A stretch of DNA of 64,000 nt from Methylovorus mays (GCF_020531915.1 NZ_JAJAVG010000004.1:124001-188000), one strand, 5' to 3'; positions 1-11,195 are shown, counted from the stretch's first letter. Translations and numbers: made by a program. Notes: generated from the letters alone by a model not told the origin.

Positions 1-2385
1 CCTCAGGAGGTACAGGGCATTAGCAAGGCTGAGGCCCGTCAAGAGATTCAACTGCAGGCAGCTGACTGGAATGCCTATCGTAAGCGTCTTGGAGAATCCG
101 TTTCTGCCTCCGTGGCTGGCCGTGAAGGTGAAGGCAGCCAATCTGCTAGCGGTAAGCTGACTTCTGCAGCACAGGATAAAGCAGCACAATCACAGCCCGG
201 TTCGCGAGATGTTGTTCGCCTGTCTAAAGGCGAGGCACCGGATAGTGCGGCCTCTCGTTCTGCACAAGAAAAACTCAATGCGCTGCAAGAGGAGGCTATT
301 GCCAAAGAAAAGGCATTGCAGGAAGCCAATGAACGTACGATAGCCTTGGAGAAGCAGGTCCAGGATATGCAAAAGCTGCTCGCCATCAAAAATCAGGCGA
401 TGGCTGCACTCAAGGATAATGCTGCTTCTCAGTTGCAAGCGGAGGATAAGACTGCTGATCAAAACGCAACTTCGTCCTCGTCGCAACCTCCCGTTCAGTC
501 TGCGCCGTCCGACAAAACTGATGGTGGCGTTGTTAAGCCAGAAGATAAACCCTCCCCCATTACCGAGCCCAAGCCTGCGACAACGCCAGCCCCTGTACCC
601 GATGCCGAGCTGATTGATGGTGTTGAAAATGAAAGGTTGATGCTGTGGGGTGGAGTGGGTGCTGCATTACTTCTGTTGCTGGGTGGTTGGTTATATCTGC
701 GTAACAAGCGCAAACGTAATCTGGACACCTTTGAGAAAGCGATCCTTACATCGAGCGGCCTGAAAGCAAATACGGTGTTTGGGAGCACTTTAAGTAGCAA
801 GGTTGATTCTGGGGATACTTCATTCCTCACTGATTTTTCGCAGACGGGTGGAGGGATGATCGACACGCATGATGTCGATCCGATTGCCGAAGCCGAGGTA
901 TACATGGCTTACGGACGTGACGCGCAAGCTGAGGAAATTTTGCGGGATGCGATAGCGAAAGACCCTAAGCGATATGAACTGCATCATAAGTTGTTGGAGA
1001 TGTATGCAGCCCGCAAAGATACCGCTGCATTTGAAACATTGGCAGGTGAAATATATGCCACGATAGGGGCAAGTGATCCCCAGTGGCGCAAGGTGGCAGA
1101 GCTGGGTCGCAAGCTGGATGGTCAGAATCCGATTTACCAGGGGACTGAGGGTGGCTTGGATCTTGATGATGATCTTGGCCTGGATGAAGAGCCTTTAATG
1201 GATAAGGCTGATATCGAAAATGCCATGGATTTCTCACTGGATGACAACCTGGGTGAGGAGAGTTTATCTTCGGCTGAGCCTGTGGCGGATTCAGCATCGG
1301 ATCTGGATTTTGGTCTTGATGACGCGCCGCCAGCACCGGATTCTGTCGCGCTGGATGATGGCAATACTCTTGATTTCGTCGGGTTTAATGTTGGGAAAGA
1401 GGATAACAGGGGCGAAACAGACACAACTTTGGCTACGGCATCAATCATGGCACCTACCATCATTGATGATGTGCCTGAAAACTATGCTGCGGATGAGGAT
1501 GTAAATCCACAATCGATATCGTCTGACAGCCTGTCTGCCGATGCCAATGATCTGGATTTCAAGCTTGATTTGCCAGAGTCTCCAGCAGCCAGCACCATAC
1601 AGATGGACATAGCTGATTTTGGTAATACATTGCCTGGCCTGCCTGATGAAGATGATGGATTCACATCGGATCATGATGAGAGTGCTTCACAATTCGCACT
1701 TGATCCGAATTTGCCGGCATTCGATGCTGGTAAGGATGCCTTTCCTGATCTTGATCTTTCATCCTCGACTGAATTTGAGCCTGAATCGCAACTGCAGGAT
1801 GCGGGTGAAAAGGAATTTACATTAGATGTGAATGATACGGTTTCTGCTGAAGCAGAAACCCCTAATAGCTCTGTAAATGACGCTCCATTTGCCAAACCAA
1901 CTGAATTCGTCCCGGATATCAGTCTGGATTTTGATGCACCATTGGCCGGTCAGGATAAAAACGTATCGGGCTCTGGCGGAGAGTTGCCGGATGCGTTTAA
2001 TGAGGACCCGGTAGAGGAAATCGTTTTTGAGTCGCCGACCAATAGTGATGTCGATCTGGATTTCAATCTGGATAGTCTTGAGGGGGCTGCAGAGGATGAG
2101 GCCCTGCCTGATCTGAATCTCAGTTCCTCCGAGTCGATTGCTCCCGCTGAAGTGGATTTCTCTGATATTAGTCTTGATCTGAATGGTACGAATGCCGAAG
2201 AGCCCCTGCCTGAAGCCATTGCAGCGGAGTCTGCTGAGGTTGATACCAAGCTGGATCTGGTGACAGCCTATATGGACATGGGAGATAACGAGGGGGCTCG
2301 TGAACTGCTTGATGAAGTGCTTAGCGAGGGCGGTCCTCAGCAGCGAGCGCGAGCGCAGGCCATTATGAATAGCCTTGGTGCCTAG
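1..2385 (+). CDS. fimV: FimV-type pilus/peptidoglycan-associated protein, C-terminal 794 residues
   Basis: The reading frame is open from base 1, so the N-terminus (signal peptide, LysM region) lies outside the window. What is visible is a short coiled-coil stretch, a proline/alanine-rich linker, one transmembrane helix encoded near 637-705 (LMLWGGVGAALLLLLGGW) followed by basic residues, a TPR-like segment near 880-1070, and then a long very acidic region with repeated LDF-x-LD motifs. It ends in the conserved FimV C-terminal TPR (KLDLVTAYMDMGD, then ARELLDEVL). FimV homologues are inner-membrane proteins of type IV pilus assembly and polar organisation. Position directly upstream of truA and trpF is the usual beta/gammaproteobacterial arrangement. 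Sure of the family; the precise role here is inferred. Confidence 0.9.
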   Translation, partial: PQEVQGISKAEARQEIQLQAADWNAYRKRLGESVSASVAGREGEGSQSASGKLTSAAQDKAAQSQPGSRDVVRLSKGEAPDSAASRSAQEKLNALQEEAIAKEKALQEANERTIALEKQVQDMQKLLAIKNQAMAALKDNAASQLQAEDKTADQNATSSSSQPPVQSAPSDKTDGGVVKPEDKPSPITEPKPATTPAPVPDAELIDGVENERLMLWGGVGAALLLLLGGWLYLRNKRKRNLDTFEKAILTSSGLKANTVFGSTLSSKVDSGDTSFLTDFSQTGGGMIDTHDVDPIAEAEVYMAYGRDAQAEEILRDAIAKDPKRYELHHKLLEMYAARKDTAAFETLAGEIYATIGASDPQWRKVAELGRKLDGQNPIYQGTEGGLDLDDDLGLDEEPLMDKADIENAMDFSLDDNLGEESLSSAEPVADSASDLDFGLDDAPPAPDSVALDDGNTLDFVGFNVGKEDNRGETDTTLATASIMAPTIIDDVPENYAADEDVNPQSISSDSLSADANDLDFKLDLPESPAASTIQMDIADFGNTLPGLPDEDDGFTSDHDESASQFALDPNLPAFDAGKDAFPDLDLSSSTEFEPESQLQDAGEKEFTLDVNDTVSAEAETPNSSVNDAPFAKPTEFVPDISLDFDAPLAGQDKNVSGSGGELPDAFNEDPVEEIVFESPTNSDVDLDFNLDSLEGAAEDEALPDLNLSSSESIAPAEVDFSDISLDLNGTNAEEPLPEAIAAESAEVDTKLDLVTAYMDMGDNEGARELLDEVLSEGGPQQRARAQAIMNSLGA

Positions 2386-2410
2386 CTGGTCTCTGAAATG
2401 TCGCAGTCGG

Positions 2411-2441
2411 AAAAAGCCGGATTATTTGATCCGGCTTTTTT
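2411..2441 (+). terminator. Rho-independent terminator after fimV
   Basis: AAAAAGCCGGAT and ATCCGGCTTTTTT form a near-perfect hairpin with a T-run, 25 bases after the fimV stop. It separates fimV from the truA-trp run. Confidence 0.85.
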
Positions 2442-2493
2442 CATCATCTGATGAGAAAACCAGGCAAAGGGTATTGGGAATGTTGAGGTTTAA

Positions 2494-3279
2494 ATGAGAG
2501 TTGCCCTTGGGCTAGAGTACGACGGCGCCCATTTCTGTGGTTGGCAGAGCCAGCCTGGTGGTTGTGGCGTACAGGATGCGTTGGAGCGAGAGCTTGCCCG
2601 TATGGCTTGTCATCCCGTGCGCGTGATTGCTGCTGGACGAACGGATACTGGCGTTCATGCCTTGGCGCAAGTGGTGCATTTTGAAACAATGACCGAGCGA
2701 CCACTCAATGCCTGGGTGCGTGGTGTTAATGCGGGACTGCCCCCGAGCGTACGCGTATTATGGGCGCAGCAAGTAGCAGACGATTTTCATGCGCGATTTT
2801 CTGCCAGACAACGCTATTATCAATATCTCTTGTTTGATCAGTCTGTCGCGCCAGCCATCTTGGCTGGTAAGGTTGGCTGGTTTCATCAGTCTCTGGATGT
2901 GGCTGCCATGGCGGAAGCCGCAATCCATTTAACCGGCGAACATGATTTCAGCGCCTTCCGGGCTGCCGAGTGTCAGGCCAAATCTCCGATACGCACATTG
3001 CAGCAGGCAGATGTGCGTCGTGAGGGGCAGGCAATTCTGTTTGAATTCAGTGGTAATGCGTTTTTGCATCATCAGGTACGCAATATGGTCGGTGCTCTGG
3101 TATATGTGGGCAAAGGCAGCCAGCCGCCGGTCTTTATTCATGAGCTTCTGCAAAGCAAGGATCGTCGTCTGGCACCGCCCACGTTTTCCCCGGATGGCTT
3201 GTATCTGAGCGGAGTTGGTTATGAATCACACTGGGGATTGCCAGATACCCGTCGCTACGTGCATTTGTCACTTGCATGA
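2494..3279 (+). CDS. truA: tRNA pseudouridine(38-40) synthase TruA
   Basis: 261 residues, the normal length for TruA. It converts uridines 38-40 of the tRNA anticodon stem-loop to pseudouridine in the cytoplasm. The catalytic aspartate motif AGRTDTGVHA is present near residue 50, and the N-terminus MRVALGLEYDGAHFCGWQ is the conserved first strand of the family. The C-terminal FLHHQVRNMVG motif is also intact. The ATG at 2494 has GAGG-like bases (2484-2488) a few bases ahead. It lies between fimV and trpF as in many proteobacteria. Confidence 0.96.
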   Translation: MRVALGLEYDGAHFCGWQSQPGGCGVQDALERELARMACHPVRVIAAGRTDTGVHALAQVVHFETMTERPLNAWVRGVNAGLPPSVRVLWAQQVADDFHARFSARQRYYQYLLFDQSVAPAILAGKVGWFHQSLDVAAMAEAAIHLTGEHDFSAFRAAECQAKSPIRTLQQADVRREGQAILFEFSGNAFLHHQVRNMVGALVYVGKGSQPPVFIHELLQSKDRRLAPPTFSPDGLYLSGVGYESHWGLPDTRRYVHLSLA

Positions 3280-3371
3280 TGATGTTCGTTCGCTTTGTCG
3301 CAATGTGACATGCAAGAACGTTTCAGTTAACCTAGCGATCTCAATTAATTCCGGATTCATCAAAGAGCACA

Positions 3372-3998
3372 ATGTTGCGTACCAGAGTCAAAATATGCGG
3401 GATCACCCGCGCCGAAGATGCGATAACGGCCGTAGAGCATGGCGCTGATGCGATTGGTCTGGTCTTTGTGGAAGCGAGTCCGCGCCACGTAAATATTGCG
3501 CAGGCCAAGGAGGCTATCCGCAGCTTGCCGCCATTTGTGACAGTTGTCGGTTTGTTTGTTAATGCCGAGCCAGCTTATATTGAACGGGTGCTGAATGAAG
3601 TACGCCTGGACATCTTGCAGTTTCATGGTGATGAATCCCCTGAAGAGTGCCAGCGTTATGCCAGGCCTTATATGAAGGCAATACGCGTCAGGCCCGACAC
3701 AAATTTGCTACAATACGCCCTCGATTACCAACAGGCCTGCGCGCTGCTACTGGATGCCCATGTCGAAGGTGTTGCTGGCGGCACGGGGCAGCGCTTTGAC
3801 TGGACACTTGTTCCGCCAAACCTGCCTATGCCTATTGTGCTGGCAGGGGGGCTGAATGCGGATAATGTGGCAGAGGCGATAAAGCAGGTTCGACCTTACG
3901 CTGTGGATGTCAGTGGTGGTGTCGAGTCCCAAAAAGGAATTAAGGATGCTGGCAAAATTGCCGCATTCATGCGAGGAGTTACAGATGCAGCTTTATGA
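3372..3998 (+). CDS. trpF: Phosphoribosylanthranilate isomerase
   Basis: 208 residues; catalyses the Amadori rearrangement of N-(5-phosphoribosyl)anthranilate in tryptophan synthesis. The N-terminal [12 protein letters not shown] motif with the catalytic cysteine, the FHGDE motif and the C-terminal VDVSGGVE phosphate-binding/acid motif are all present on a TIM-barrel of standard length. The stop overlaps the trpB start by 14 bases, pointing to translational coupling. trpC and trpE/G/D are not in this window. Confidence 0.96.
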   Translation: MLRTRVKICGITRAEDAITAVEHGADAIGLVFVEASPRHVNIAQAKEAIRSLPPFVTVVGLFVNAEPAYIERVLNEVRLDILQFHGDESPEECQRYARPYMKAIRVRPDTNLLQYALDYQQACALLLDAHVEGVAGGTGQRFDWTLVPPNLPMPIVLAGGLNADNVAEAIKQVRPYAVDVSGGVESQKGIKDAGKIAAFMRGVTDAAL

Positions 3999-5187
3999 TA
4001 TGCCTGACGACAGAGGCCATTTTGGTCCGTACGGCGGGATTTTTGTCGCAGAAACTCTGGTGGAAGCCCTGGAAGAATTGCGTGTCATGTATGAGCGCTT
4101 TCGCCATGACCCTGAATTTCTGGCCGAATTTGCACATGATCTGAAGTACTTTGTAGGCCGTCCAAGTCCTATTTACTATGCCAAACGCTGGTCTGAACGT
4201 GTTGGCGGCGCTCGCATTTATCTCAAGCGGGAAGACCTCAACCACACGGGCGCGCACAAGGTGAATAACACCGTGGGGCAGGCCTTGCTGGCAAAACGCA
4301 TGGGCAAGCCGCGCGTGATTGCCGAGACGGGGGCAGGGCAGCACGGTGTTGCCACGGCCACCATTGCAGCTCGCATGGGGCTGGAATGTGTCGTTTACAT
4401 GGGCTCTGAGGATGTGAAGCGCCAGGCTCCCAATGTCTATCGCATGAAGCTGTTGGGCGCGACCGTCGTGCCGGTGGAAAGTGGTTCAAAAACCCTCAAG
4501 GATGCGCTGAATGAAGCCATGCGCGACTGGGTAACCAACATCTCCAATACCTTTTATATCATTGGTACGGTGGCTGGCCCGCATCCTTACCCCATGATGG
4601 TTCGGGACTTTCAGGCGGTGATTGGCGTAGAAGCCAAGCAGCAAATGCAGGAGATGATCGGACGTCAGCCAGATGCTGTCGTGGCGTGTGTGGGCGGCGG
4701 CTCGAATGCCATGGGTATTTTCTACCCCTATCTCAATGAAGAAAACGTGCGCCTGATCGGCGTTGAGGCGGCGGGCTTGGGACTGGCAACCGGCAAGCAT
4801 GCGGCGCCATTGACGGCGAATAGCTCAGTCGGCGTGTTGCATGGCAACCGCACCTACCTGATGCAGGATGAAGACGGTCAAATCATCGAGACGCACTCAA
4901 TCTCGGCCGGCCTGGATTACCCGGGAGTGGGTCCCGAGCACGCATGGCTGAAAGATAGCAAGCGTGCTGAATATGTCGCCATCACGGACGACGAAGCCAT
5001 GGCGGCGTTCCATAGTCTGTGCCGTACCGAAGGTATTATTCCTGCGCTGGAATCCAGCCATGCCTTGGCCTATGCAGAGAAAATGGCGGCGACCATGTCG
5101 CCCGACCAAGTCATCCTGGTGAATTTGTCCGGTCGTGGCGATAAAGATATCAACACGGTGGCTGGTCTGTCCGGCATCACTCTCTAA
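3985..5187 (+). CDS. trpB: Tryptophan synthase beta chain
   Basis: 400 residues from the ATG at 3985. The frame can be extended upstream to 3907, but that part lies inside trpF, and the ATG at 3985 has a good GAGGAG ribosome site and gives the usual beginning [18 protein letters not shown]. The enzyme joins indole and serine with PLP; the PLP lysine is in the HTGAHKVNN motif and the phosphate loop GGGSNA is present. Works with TrpA, encoded 26 bases downstream. Confidence 0.96.
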   Translation: MQLYDMPDDRGHFGPYGGIFVAETLVEALEELRVMYERFRHDPEFLAEFAHDLKYFVGRPSPIYYAKRWSERVGGARIYLKREDLNHTGAHKVNNTVGQALLAKRMGKPRVIAETGAGQHGVATATIAARMGLECVVYMGSEDVKRQAPNVYRMKLLGATVVPVESGSKTLKDALNEAMRDWVTNISNTFYIIGTVAGPHPYPMMVRDFQAVIGVEAKQQMQEMIGRQPDAVVACVGGGSNAMGIFYPYLNEENVRLIGVEAAGLGLATGKHAAPLTANSSVGVLHGNRTYLMQDEDGQIIETHSISAGLDYPGVGPEHAWLKDSKRAEYVAITDDEAMAAFHSLCRTEGIIPALESSHALAYAEKMAATMSPDQVILVNLSGRGDKDINTVAGLSGITL

Positions 5188-5213
5188 TCCATACAGTCAT
5201 TAAGATCCCATTC

Positions 5214-6014
5214 ATGTCTCGCATAAAAACCACGTTCGATCAGCTCAAGCAGCAGGGAAAAAAAGCACTCGTCCCTTACATTACCGCTGGAGACCCGCAC
5301 CCAGACCTTACCGTAAAGCTGTTGCACACCATGGTGGCGAACGGTGCCGATATGATTGAGCTTGGTGTGCCTTTTTCAGACCCGATGGCAGATGGCCCTG
5401 TTATTCAGCGTGCCAGCGAGCGGGCATTGGTCCATCACGTGGGCTTAAGCCGCGTGCTGGAGATGGTGCGTGAATTCCGCCAGCAGGATAACGTGACGCC
5501 GATTATTTTGATGGGCTACGCTAACCCGGTAGAAGCCATGGGGCAGGAAAAGTTTTCTGATCGCGCCCAGGCAGCCGGAGTGGATGGCGTGCTGACGGTG
5601 GATTACCCGCCAGAAGAGTGCAAGGAATTCACAGCCTTGTTGCAGGCGCGCGGTATTGACCCCATTTTTCTGTTATCGCCAACAACCGAGCCTGCTCGCG
5701 TTGAGGTGATTGTGAATCAGGCCAGCGGCTTTGTTTACTATGTCTCCCTCAAGGGGGTGACTGGCGCTAAAAACCTCGATATTGAAGAGGTGGCGCAGAA
5801 GGTGGCCGAAATCCGCACCCTGACGGATTTGCCAGTGGGCGTGGGCTTTGGTGTGCGTGATGCTGCTACCGCAACGGCGGTTGCTGCCATTGGCGATGCT
5901 GTGGTGGTGGGCAGCCGTATGGTGCAGGCTGTGGAACAATCCAATGATCAAAATCTCGTTGATAACGTGGCTGCGCTGATGAAAGAATTGCGCATCGCGG
6001 TAGACGCTGCTTAA
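5214..6014 (+). CDS. trpA: Tryptophan synthase alpha chain
   Basis: 266 residues, full length. It cleaves indole-3-glycerol phosphate and channels indole to TrpB. The catalytic glutamate and aspartate lie in IELGVPFSDPMADGPVIQ and in the VDGVLTVDYPPEE region; the VGFGVRD phosphate-binding motif is present. Third gene of the trpF-trpB-trpA run, with accD only 12 bases downstream. Confidence 0.97.
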   Translation: MSRIKTTFDQLKQQGKKALVPYITAGDPHPDLTVKLLHTMVANGADMIELGVPFSDPMADGPVIQRASERALVHHVGLSRVLEMVREFRQQDNVTPIILMGYANPVEAMGQEKFSDRAQAAGVDGVLTVDYPPEECKEFTALLQARGIDPIFLLSPTTEPARVEVIVNQASGFVYYVSLKGVTGAKNLDIEEVAQKVAEIRTLTDLPVGVGFGVRDAATATAVAAIGDAVVVGSRMVQAVEQSNDQNLVDNVAALMKELRIAVDAA

Positions 6015-6026
6015 AAAGGACATGCC

Positions 6027-6893
6027 ATGAGCTGGTTACAAAAACTACTTCCCCCCAAGATCAATCGCCCGACGGGCATTAATAAAAAGACCGTACCAGA
6101 AGGTCTCTGGAGCAAATGCCCTTCGTGTGAATCCGTGCTGTATCGTACCGATCTCGAAAAGAATGCTGAAGTTTGTCCCAAGTGTGGCTATCACAACCGG
6201 ATTTCAGCGCGTGCCCGTTTGGCCATGCTGCTGGATGAAGAGGGGCGTTCCGAAATTGGTGCTGAAGTGCAGCCGGTCGATCCGCTGAAATTCAAGGACA
6301 GCAAGCGTTATGCCGACCGCATCAAGTCTTCCCAGGCCGATGTGGGAGAAACCGATTCACTGATCGTGTTGCAAGGCAGCATCAAGGCTGTGCCGGTGGT
6401 GGCCGCTGCGTTTGAATTCAAGTTCATGGGTGGTTCCATGGGGTCGGTGGTCGGTGAGCGCTTTGTGCGCGGCGTCAATGCCGCCATTGAGCGTCGCTCC
6501 GCTTTTGTATGCATTTCCGCCAGTGGCGGCGCCCGTATGCAAGAAGGCCTGTTCTCGCTGATGCAAATGGCGAAAACCAGCGCCGCCTTAACCGCGCTTG
6601 GTCGTGCCGGCTTGCCATATATTTCGGTGTTGACGGATCCGACCATGGGTGGCGTTTCCGCCAGTTTTGCCATGCTGGGCGATGTGATTGTTGCAGAACC
6701 GCAAGCATTGATTGGCTTTGCCGGTCCACGTGTGATCGAGCAAACCGTTCGCGAAACCCTGCCTGAGGGTTTCCAGCGTGCGGAGTTCCTGCTGGAACAT
6801 GGCGCGGTGGATATCATTGTTGATCGCCGTGAAATGCGTGACAAGCTGGCCAACCTGATCAGTAGCATGACCAAATTACCAGCTGTTGCCTGA
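6027..6893 (+). CDS. accD: Acetyl-CoA carboxylase carboxyltransferase subunit beta
   Basis: 288 residues. Beta half of the carboxyltransferase that makes malonyl-CoA for fatty acid synthesis, acting with AccA (not in this window). A four-cysteine zinc ribbon (KCPSCES, then [10 protein letters not shown]) sits at residues 30-55, followed by the crotonase-like domain with [11 protein letters not shown] and the oxyanion glycines. The ATG at 6027 has an AAAAAGGACAT ribosome site. The end overlaps the start of folC, the common accD-folC pairing in proteobacteria. Confidence 0.97.
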   Translation: MSWLQKLLPPKINRPTGINKKTVPEGLWSKCPSCESVLYRTDLEKNAEVCPKCGYHNRISARARLAMLLDEEGRSEIGAEVQPVDPLKFKDSKRYADRIKSSQADVGETDSLIVLQGSIKAVPVVAAAFEFKFMGGSMGSVVGERFVRGVNAAIERRSAFVCISASGGARMQEGLFSLMQMAKTSAALTALGRAGLPYISVLTDPTMGGVSASFAMLGDVIVAEPQALIGFAGPRVIEQTVRETLPEGFQRAEFLLEHGAVDIIVDRREMRDKLANLISSMTKLPAVA

Positions 6894-8199
6894 TTCTCCT
6901 CGTATTGTGACTGATCTTTCAACGTCGCCTGACTCGTTGCAGGGCTGGCTGCAATACATAGAAGCGTTACATCCCAAGTCTATCGCCATGGGCTTGGATC
7001 GTGTGCAGGCGGTAAGGCAACGCCTTGATCTGCCTCTTGATTTCGTGGTTATTACTGTCGCGGGCACCAATGGCAAAGGGTCCACCTGCGCTATGCTGGA
7101 GCAGGTCTATCTGCAAGCCGGTTATCGCGCAGGCTGTTATACCTCCCCCCACATTCTGCGGTACAACGAGCGGGTCCGTATCATGGGCCGTGAGGCTGCG
7201 GATGCTGACCTCTGTGCTGCGTTTGCTCGCGTTGAAAAGGCCCGTGGCGATACCGCATTGACGTACTTCGAGTTCGGTACCCTGGCTGCCTTGTGCTGTT
7301 TTTGTCAGCACGCACTGGATGTCGTGATTCTGGAGGTTGGTCTGGGCGGGCGGCTCGATGCCGTGAATGTCGTTGATGCCGATGTTGCCATCGTTACCAG
7401 TATTGATCTGGATCATATGGATTATCTCGGCGATAACCGGGAAAGCATCGGTTTCGAGAAAGCCGGCGTCTATCGTCCTGGACGTCCCGCCATTTGTGCA
7501 GATGCATCGCCACCAGAAGCTCTCCTGAAACATGCAGAGACCATCCAGGCAGAGCTGCTCTGTATCCATCGTGATTTTCACTACCAGGTCCAATCTGGTC
7601 GCTGGCAATACCAGTGGGATGATTTCATATTGCATGATTTGCCTTTGCCAGCCTTGGCAGGGGATTTCCAGCTTTCCAATGCTTCCGCTGTGCTGACCGC
7701 GATTCAATCGCTGCATGACAAACTGCCTGTGCATGTGCAGGCAATCCATGCCGGCTTGCAGCATGTGAGTCTCCCAGGGCGCTTTGATGTACGACAGTCA
7801 GCACCCAGCGTCATTCTCGATGTGGCGCATAACCCTCACGCTGCAGCTGCGCTGGCATCCAATCTGAATGCCCAGGCGAATGCCGGTCGAACCTTGGCGG
7901 TTTTTGCCATGCTGGCGGATAAGGATATCCCCGGGGTGGTGTCGGCCGTGCATGCCACGGTGCATGCCTGGTATCTGGCTGACATTCCCCAGATCCGGGG
8001 TGCTAAAGCTATTCAACTGCAAGATGCCGTGACCGAGATTGATCCCGATGTTCCTGTGCATATATACCGAACGGTGGCTGAAGCCTACAGGCAAGCCTGT
8101 ATAGATGCAGGCGAAAATGATAGAATTATCGTATTCGGATCATTTTTCACCGTGGCTGATGTCATGCAGCTTTTACCCGTGTCACCTGATAACCACTAG
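6886..8199 (+). CDS. folC: Dihydrofolate/folylpolyglutamate synthase
   Basis: Bifunctional Mur-ligase-type enzyme that adds glutamate to dihydropteroate and extends the folate tail. The P-loop [16 protein letters not shown], the [10 protein letters not shown] and [14 protein letters not shown] motifs, the lysine-carbamylation region and the C-terminal FDVRQ...DVAHNPHA substrate motif are all visible. Start is uncertain: TTG at 6886 (overlapping accD by 8 bases) or GTG at 6907, which gives [16 protein letters not shown] and an N-terminus nearer to the family. 437 or 430 residues. Confidence 0.95.
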   Translation: MPDSPRIVTDLSTSPDSLQGWLQYIEALHPKSIAMGLDRVQAVRQRLDLPLDFVVITVAGTNGKGSTCAMLEQVYLQAGYRAGCYTSPHILRYNERVRIMGREAADADLCAAFARVEKARGDTALTYFEFGTLAALCCFCQHALDVVILEVGLGGRLDAVNVVDADVAIVTSIDLDHMDYLGDNRESIGFEKAGVYRPGRPAICADASPPEALLKHAETIQAELLCIHRDFHYQVQSGRWQYQWDDFILHDLPLPALAGDFQLSNASAVLTAIQSLHDKLPVHVQAIHAGLQHVSLPGRFDVRQSAPSVILDVAHNPHAAAALASNLNAQANAGRTLAVFAMLADKDIPGVVSAVHATVHAWYLADIPQIRGAKAIQLQDAVTEIDPDVPVHIYRTVAEAYRQACIDAGENDRIIVFGSFFTVADVMQLLPVSPDNH

Positions 8200-8211
8200 G
8201 ATGTTTTACCC

Positions 8212-8949
8212 ATGGCCTCTGATAATTTGAACGAGCAGGAAATTCAATTCAAGAAGCGTGCTCGTAGACGGCTGGTTGGTGCAGTTGCGCTCGTGTTGCT
8301 GATGGTGACGGTATTGCCCATGCTGCTTGATGATCGTGCCAGCAAGGCGCCACAGCAAGAAATTGCCATTTCCATTCCTAGCCAGGATAGCGAATTCAAC
8401 TCCAAGATTGTTCCGGTCAAACCCGAAGCAACGGCGACTACCGAGCACTCTGCCATTCCAGAGGATCAACCTGTTACTGAGCCTGAGGCAACGGGCGAAA
8501 TCGCTCCGCTGTCACCACCTATTGACTCGCGTCCTGAGCCTGTTGCGCCATCGAAGACTGCACCAGCCAAGGCTGCGGCTGCTCCAGCGCCTGTTAAAAC
8601 AGTCCCTTCGGCTCCAGTGGCAAAGGCTTCCGACCCCGTCAAACCTACGGAAACCAAGCCTGCGGAAACCAAGCCACCAGTCGTAGAGGCTGCCAAAAAG
8701 GATTCCGCTGAAAAAGTCGCAGGTTTTCTGGTGCAAGTCGGCGTGTTCTCAGACCCGGACAACGTCAAGCAGTTGCAACAGAAGCTGGCAGGCTTGGGTA
8801 TTAAATCCAATACAGAAAAGCTGGATACCCCTAAAGGTCCTAAAATCCGCTTGCGCAGTCAGTTGTACTCCACACGCCCGCAAGCCGAGCAGGCATTGGA
8901 GAAGATCAAGGGTGCTGGCCTGACTGGCATGGTGGTTACCAGCAAGTGA
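8212..8949 (+). CDS. dedD: DedD-like SPOR-domain membrane protein
   Basis: 245 residues: a short cytoplasmic basic head, one transmembrane helix at residues 24-43, a long proline/alanine/lysine-rich periplasmic linker, and a C-terminal SPOR domain (residues 165-245; VQVGVFSDPDNVKQLQQKL is a typical first strand and helix). SPOR domains bind denuded glycan strands at the septum, so a cell-division role is likely. Position between folC and cvpA is the conserved dedD position. The linker composition makes homology there uninformative. Confidence 0.88.
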   Translation: MASDNLNEQEIQFKKRARRRLVGAVALVLLMVTVLPMLLDDRASKAPQQEIAISIPSQDSEFNSKIVPVKPEATATTEHSAIPEDQPVTEPEATGEIAPLSPPIDSRPEPVAPSKTAPAKAAAAPAPVKTVPSAPVAKASDPVKPTETKPAETKPPVVEAAKKDSAEKVAGFLVQVGVFSDPDNVKQLQQKLAGLGIKSNTEKLDTPKGPKIRLRSQLYSTRPQAEQALEKIKGAGLTGMVVTSK

Positions 8950-8962
8950 GGGGTTGTCCCTG

Positions 8963-9454
8963 ATGACAGTATTTGACTATGCCGTGTTGGGCATACTGGG
9001 GCTTTCGGTATTATTGAGCGTCATGCGCGGTTTCGTGCGCGAAGTGTTGGCGCTGGCTGGCTGGGTGGCGGCATTTTTCGTCGCCAAGCTTTACACCATG
9101 GAGCTGGCGCCTTTATTACCTGAGGCCATTCCGTCAGAAGCCTTGCGTTTTCTGGCAGCGTTCCTCATATTGTTTTTAGCCACCTTGCTATTGTGTAGCC
9201 TTGTGGCGATTGTGCTGGGGCAGTTGTTCAAGACCGTCGGTCTGGGCTGGCTGGATCGCGCACTTGGCGCGATATTTGGTTTGTTACGCGGTGTGCTGAT
9301 ATTGCTCGTGCTGGTTTTTCTGGCCGGCCTGACCAGTGTGCCCAAGGATGAAAGGTGGCGCAATGCGATGTTCAGTGCGCCATTGGAAGCGATGGTGGTC
9401 AGTGTGTTGCCATGGCTTCCGCAAGATATTACTAAGCATGTCAAGTACGACTGA
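8963..9454 (+). CDS. cvpA: CvpA family inner-membrane protein
   Basis: 163 residues from the ATG at 8963, preceded by GAGGGG; an in-frame TTG at 8954 is a less likely start. Four hydrophobic segments and the N-terminal DYAVLGILGLSVLLSVMRGF and VREVLALAGWV motifs mark the CvpA/colicin V production family. The family is needed for colicin V export in E. coli and for envelope stress tolerance; its biochemical role is unclear. It precedes purF, as in E. coli. Confidence 0.92.
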   Translation: MTVFDYAVLGILGLSVLLSVMRGFVREVLALAGWVAAFFVAKLYTMELAPLLPEAIPSEALRFLAAFLILFLATLLLCSLVAIVLGQLFKTVGLGWLDRALGAIFGLLRGVLILLVLVFLAGLTSVPKDERWRNAMFSAPLEAMVVSVLPWLPQDITKHVKYD

Positions 9455-9524
9455 AGAACCATTTTCGGTATACACAGTCGTACGCGCTTCATCGGAATTC
9501 TCGTTTTTTTAAGGTGCTCACTCC

Positions 9525-11063
9525 ATGTGTGGAATCATAGGCGTTGTCGGTAAAAACCCGGTCAATCAGTTGCTTTACGACGGATTGCTGGTTCTGCAAC
9601 ACCGCGGGCAGGATGCAGCGGGTATTGTCACTTGCGATGGCAATACGTTCTACATGCACAAGAATAATGGTCTTGTGCAGGACGTTTTCCAGACTCGGCA
9701 TATGCGCAGCCTGCAGGGCAATGCCGGTATCGCCCATGTGCGCTACCCCACAGCCGGCTCTTCATCAGCCGCCGAAGCCCAGCCTTTCTATGTGAACTCT
9801 CCTTTTGGTATCGTGCTTGGTCACAACGGTAACCTGACCAACTCCACGCAGTTGAAGGAAGAAATGTTCCGTCAGGATCTGCGTCACATCAACACGAGTT
9901 CCGATTCCGAAGTATTGCTTAATGTGCTCGCCCATGAAATTGAGCACACGGCCCATAGTGCGGTGCTGAATAGCGACATGATTTTTGAAGCCGTTGCTGG
10001 CGTCCACAAGCGCTGCCTGGGCGCGTATGCCGTCGTGGCGATGGTGGCCAATTTTGGCCTGCTGGCTTTCCGTGATCCCAATGGGATTCGGCCTCTGGTC
10101 ATCGGCAAATCCGAAACAGAGAAGGGCGTTGAGTATATCGTTGCTTCTGAGAGCGTGGCGCTGGATGTGCTTGGCTTCAAGTTGGTACGCGATGTTGAGC
10201 CGGGCGAGGCTATTTTTATCGATATGGATGGCAATTTTTTCTCCCGCCAATGCGCTGAAAAGCCCAAGCTGTCACCTTGTATTTTTGAATATGTTTATCT
10301 GGCACGTCCGGACTCGGTGATCGACAAGGTGTCTGTTTACCAGACCCGCTTGCATATGGGGGTGAGTCTGGCCAAGAAAATCGCCAAGGAGTGGGGTGAT
10401 CTGCATATCGACGTGGTGATTCCGATTCCGGACACCAGTCGCCCCAGCGCCCTGCAATTGGCGAATGCCCTGAATCTTACTTATCGTGAAGGCTTCATCA
10501 AGAATCGCTATATTGGCCGCACCTTCATCATGCCTGGTCAGGCGTTGCGCAAAAAGTCCGTACGCCAGAAACTGAATCCGATCGGGATGGAGTTCAAGGG
10601 CAAAAATGTCTTGCTTGTGGATGACTCCATCGTACGTGGTACGACCTCCAAGCAGATCGTGCAGATGGCCCGCGATGCGGGTGCCAACAAAGTATATTTT
10701 GCCTCTGCAGCGCCTCCCGTACGTTTCCCTAACGTATATGGCATTGATATGCCGACCCGGGATGAATTGCTCGCCACTGGCCGTACCGATCAGCAGATTT
10801 GTGAAGAAATTGGTGCGGATGCATTGATCTATCAGGATCTGGATGCATTGATTGAGGCGGTGCAATTGAGCAATCCGGATATCAAGATGTTTGATTGTTC
10901 CTGTTTTGATGGAAATTATGTCACCGGCGATATCGACGAAACTTACCTCAACAACGTTGAAAGCGCACGTGGCGATAAGCTTGGTCACCAAAAACCAGCC
11001 AATTCCAGCACTCAGCTGGACCTGAACCTCGTTACCATCAAGGAATACGAGGAAGCTGTGTAA
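9525..11063 (+). CDS. purF: Amidophosphoribosyltransferase
   Basis: 512 residues. First committed enzyme of purine synthesis: it transfers the glutamine amide nitrogen to PRPP. The nucleophile Cys2 (MCGIIGVVG) begins an N-terminal Ntn-glutaminase domain with HRGQDAAGI, and the C-terminal phosphoribosyltransferase domain carries the PRPP loop [13 protein letters not shown]. The ATG at 9525 must be correct because maturation exposes Cys2; AAGGTG lies just upstream. A 70-base gap separates it from cvpA. Confidence 0.97.
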   Translation: MCGIIGVVGKNPVNQLLYDGLLVLQHRGQDAAGIVTCDGNTFYMHKNNGLVQDVFQTRHMRSLQGNAGIAHVRYPTAGSSSAAEAQPFYVNSPFGIVLGHNGNLTNSTQLKEEMFRQDLRHINTSSDSEVLLNVLAHEIEHTAHSAVLNSDMIFEAVAGVHKRCLGAYAVVAMVANFGLLAFRDPNGIRPLVIGKSETEKGVEYIVASESVALDVLGFKLVRDVEPGEAIFIDMDGNFFSRQCAEKPKLSPCIFEYVYLARPDSVIDKVSVYQTRLHMGVSLAKKIAKEWGDLHIDVVIPIPDTSRPSALQLANALNLTYREGFIKNRYIGRTFIMPGQALRKKSVRQKLNPIGMEFKGKNVLLVDDSIVRGTTSKQIVQMARDAGANKVYFASAAPPVRFPNVYGIDMPTRDELLATGRTDQQICEEIGADALIYQDLDALIEAVQLSNPDIKMFDCSCFDGNYVTGDIDETYLNNVESARGDKLGHQKPANSSTQLDLNLVTIKEYEEAV

Positions 11064-11195
11064 GCATGAGTTCGCGGGCGGTCTTGGCCTTGACCAGTAC
11101 CGCCTGCAGGCTTATCATGAACTTGCGCCGATTTGAGATTAATTCATTTAACTCAGCTTGCGGGCGCCTTATAAATTCAGCTAAAGCGAGTGCAT

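Noticed and set aside
3907-3984. Longer trpB start at 3907
   Set aside because: The added residues lie inside trpF and do not resemble TrpB; ATG 3985 has the ribosome site.
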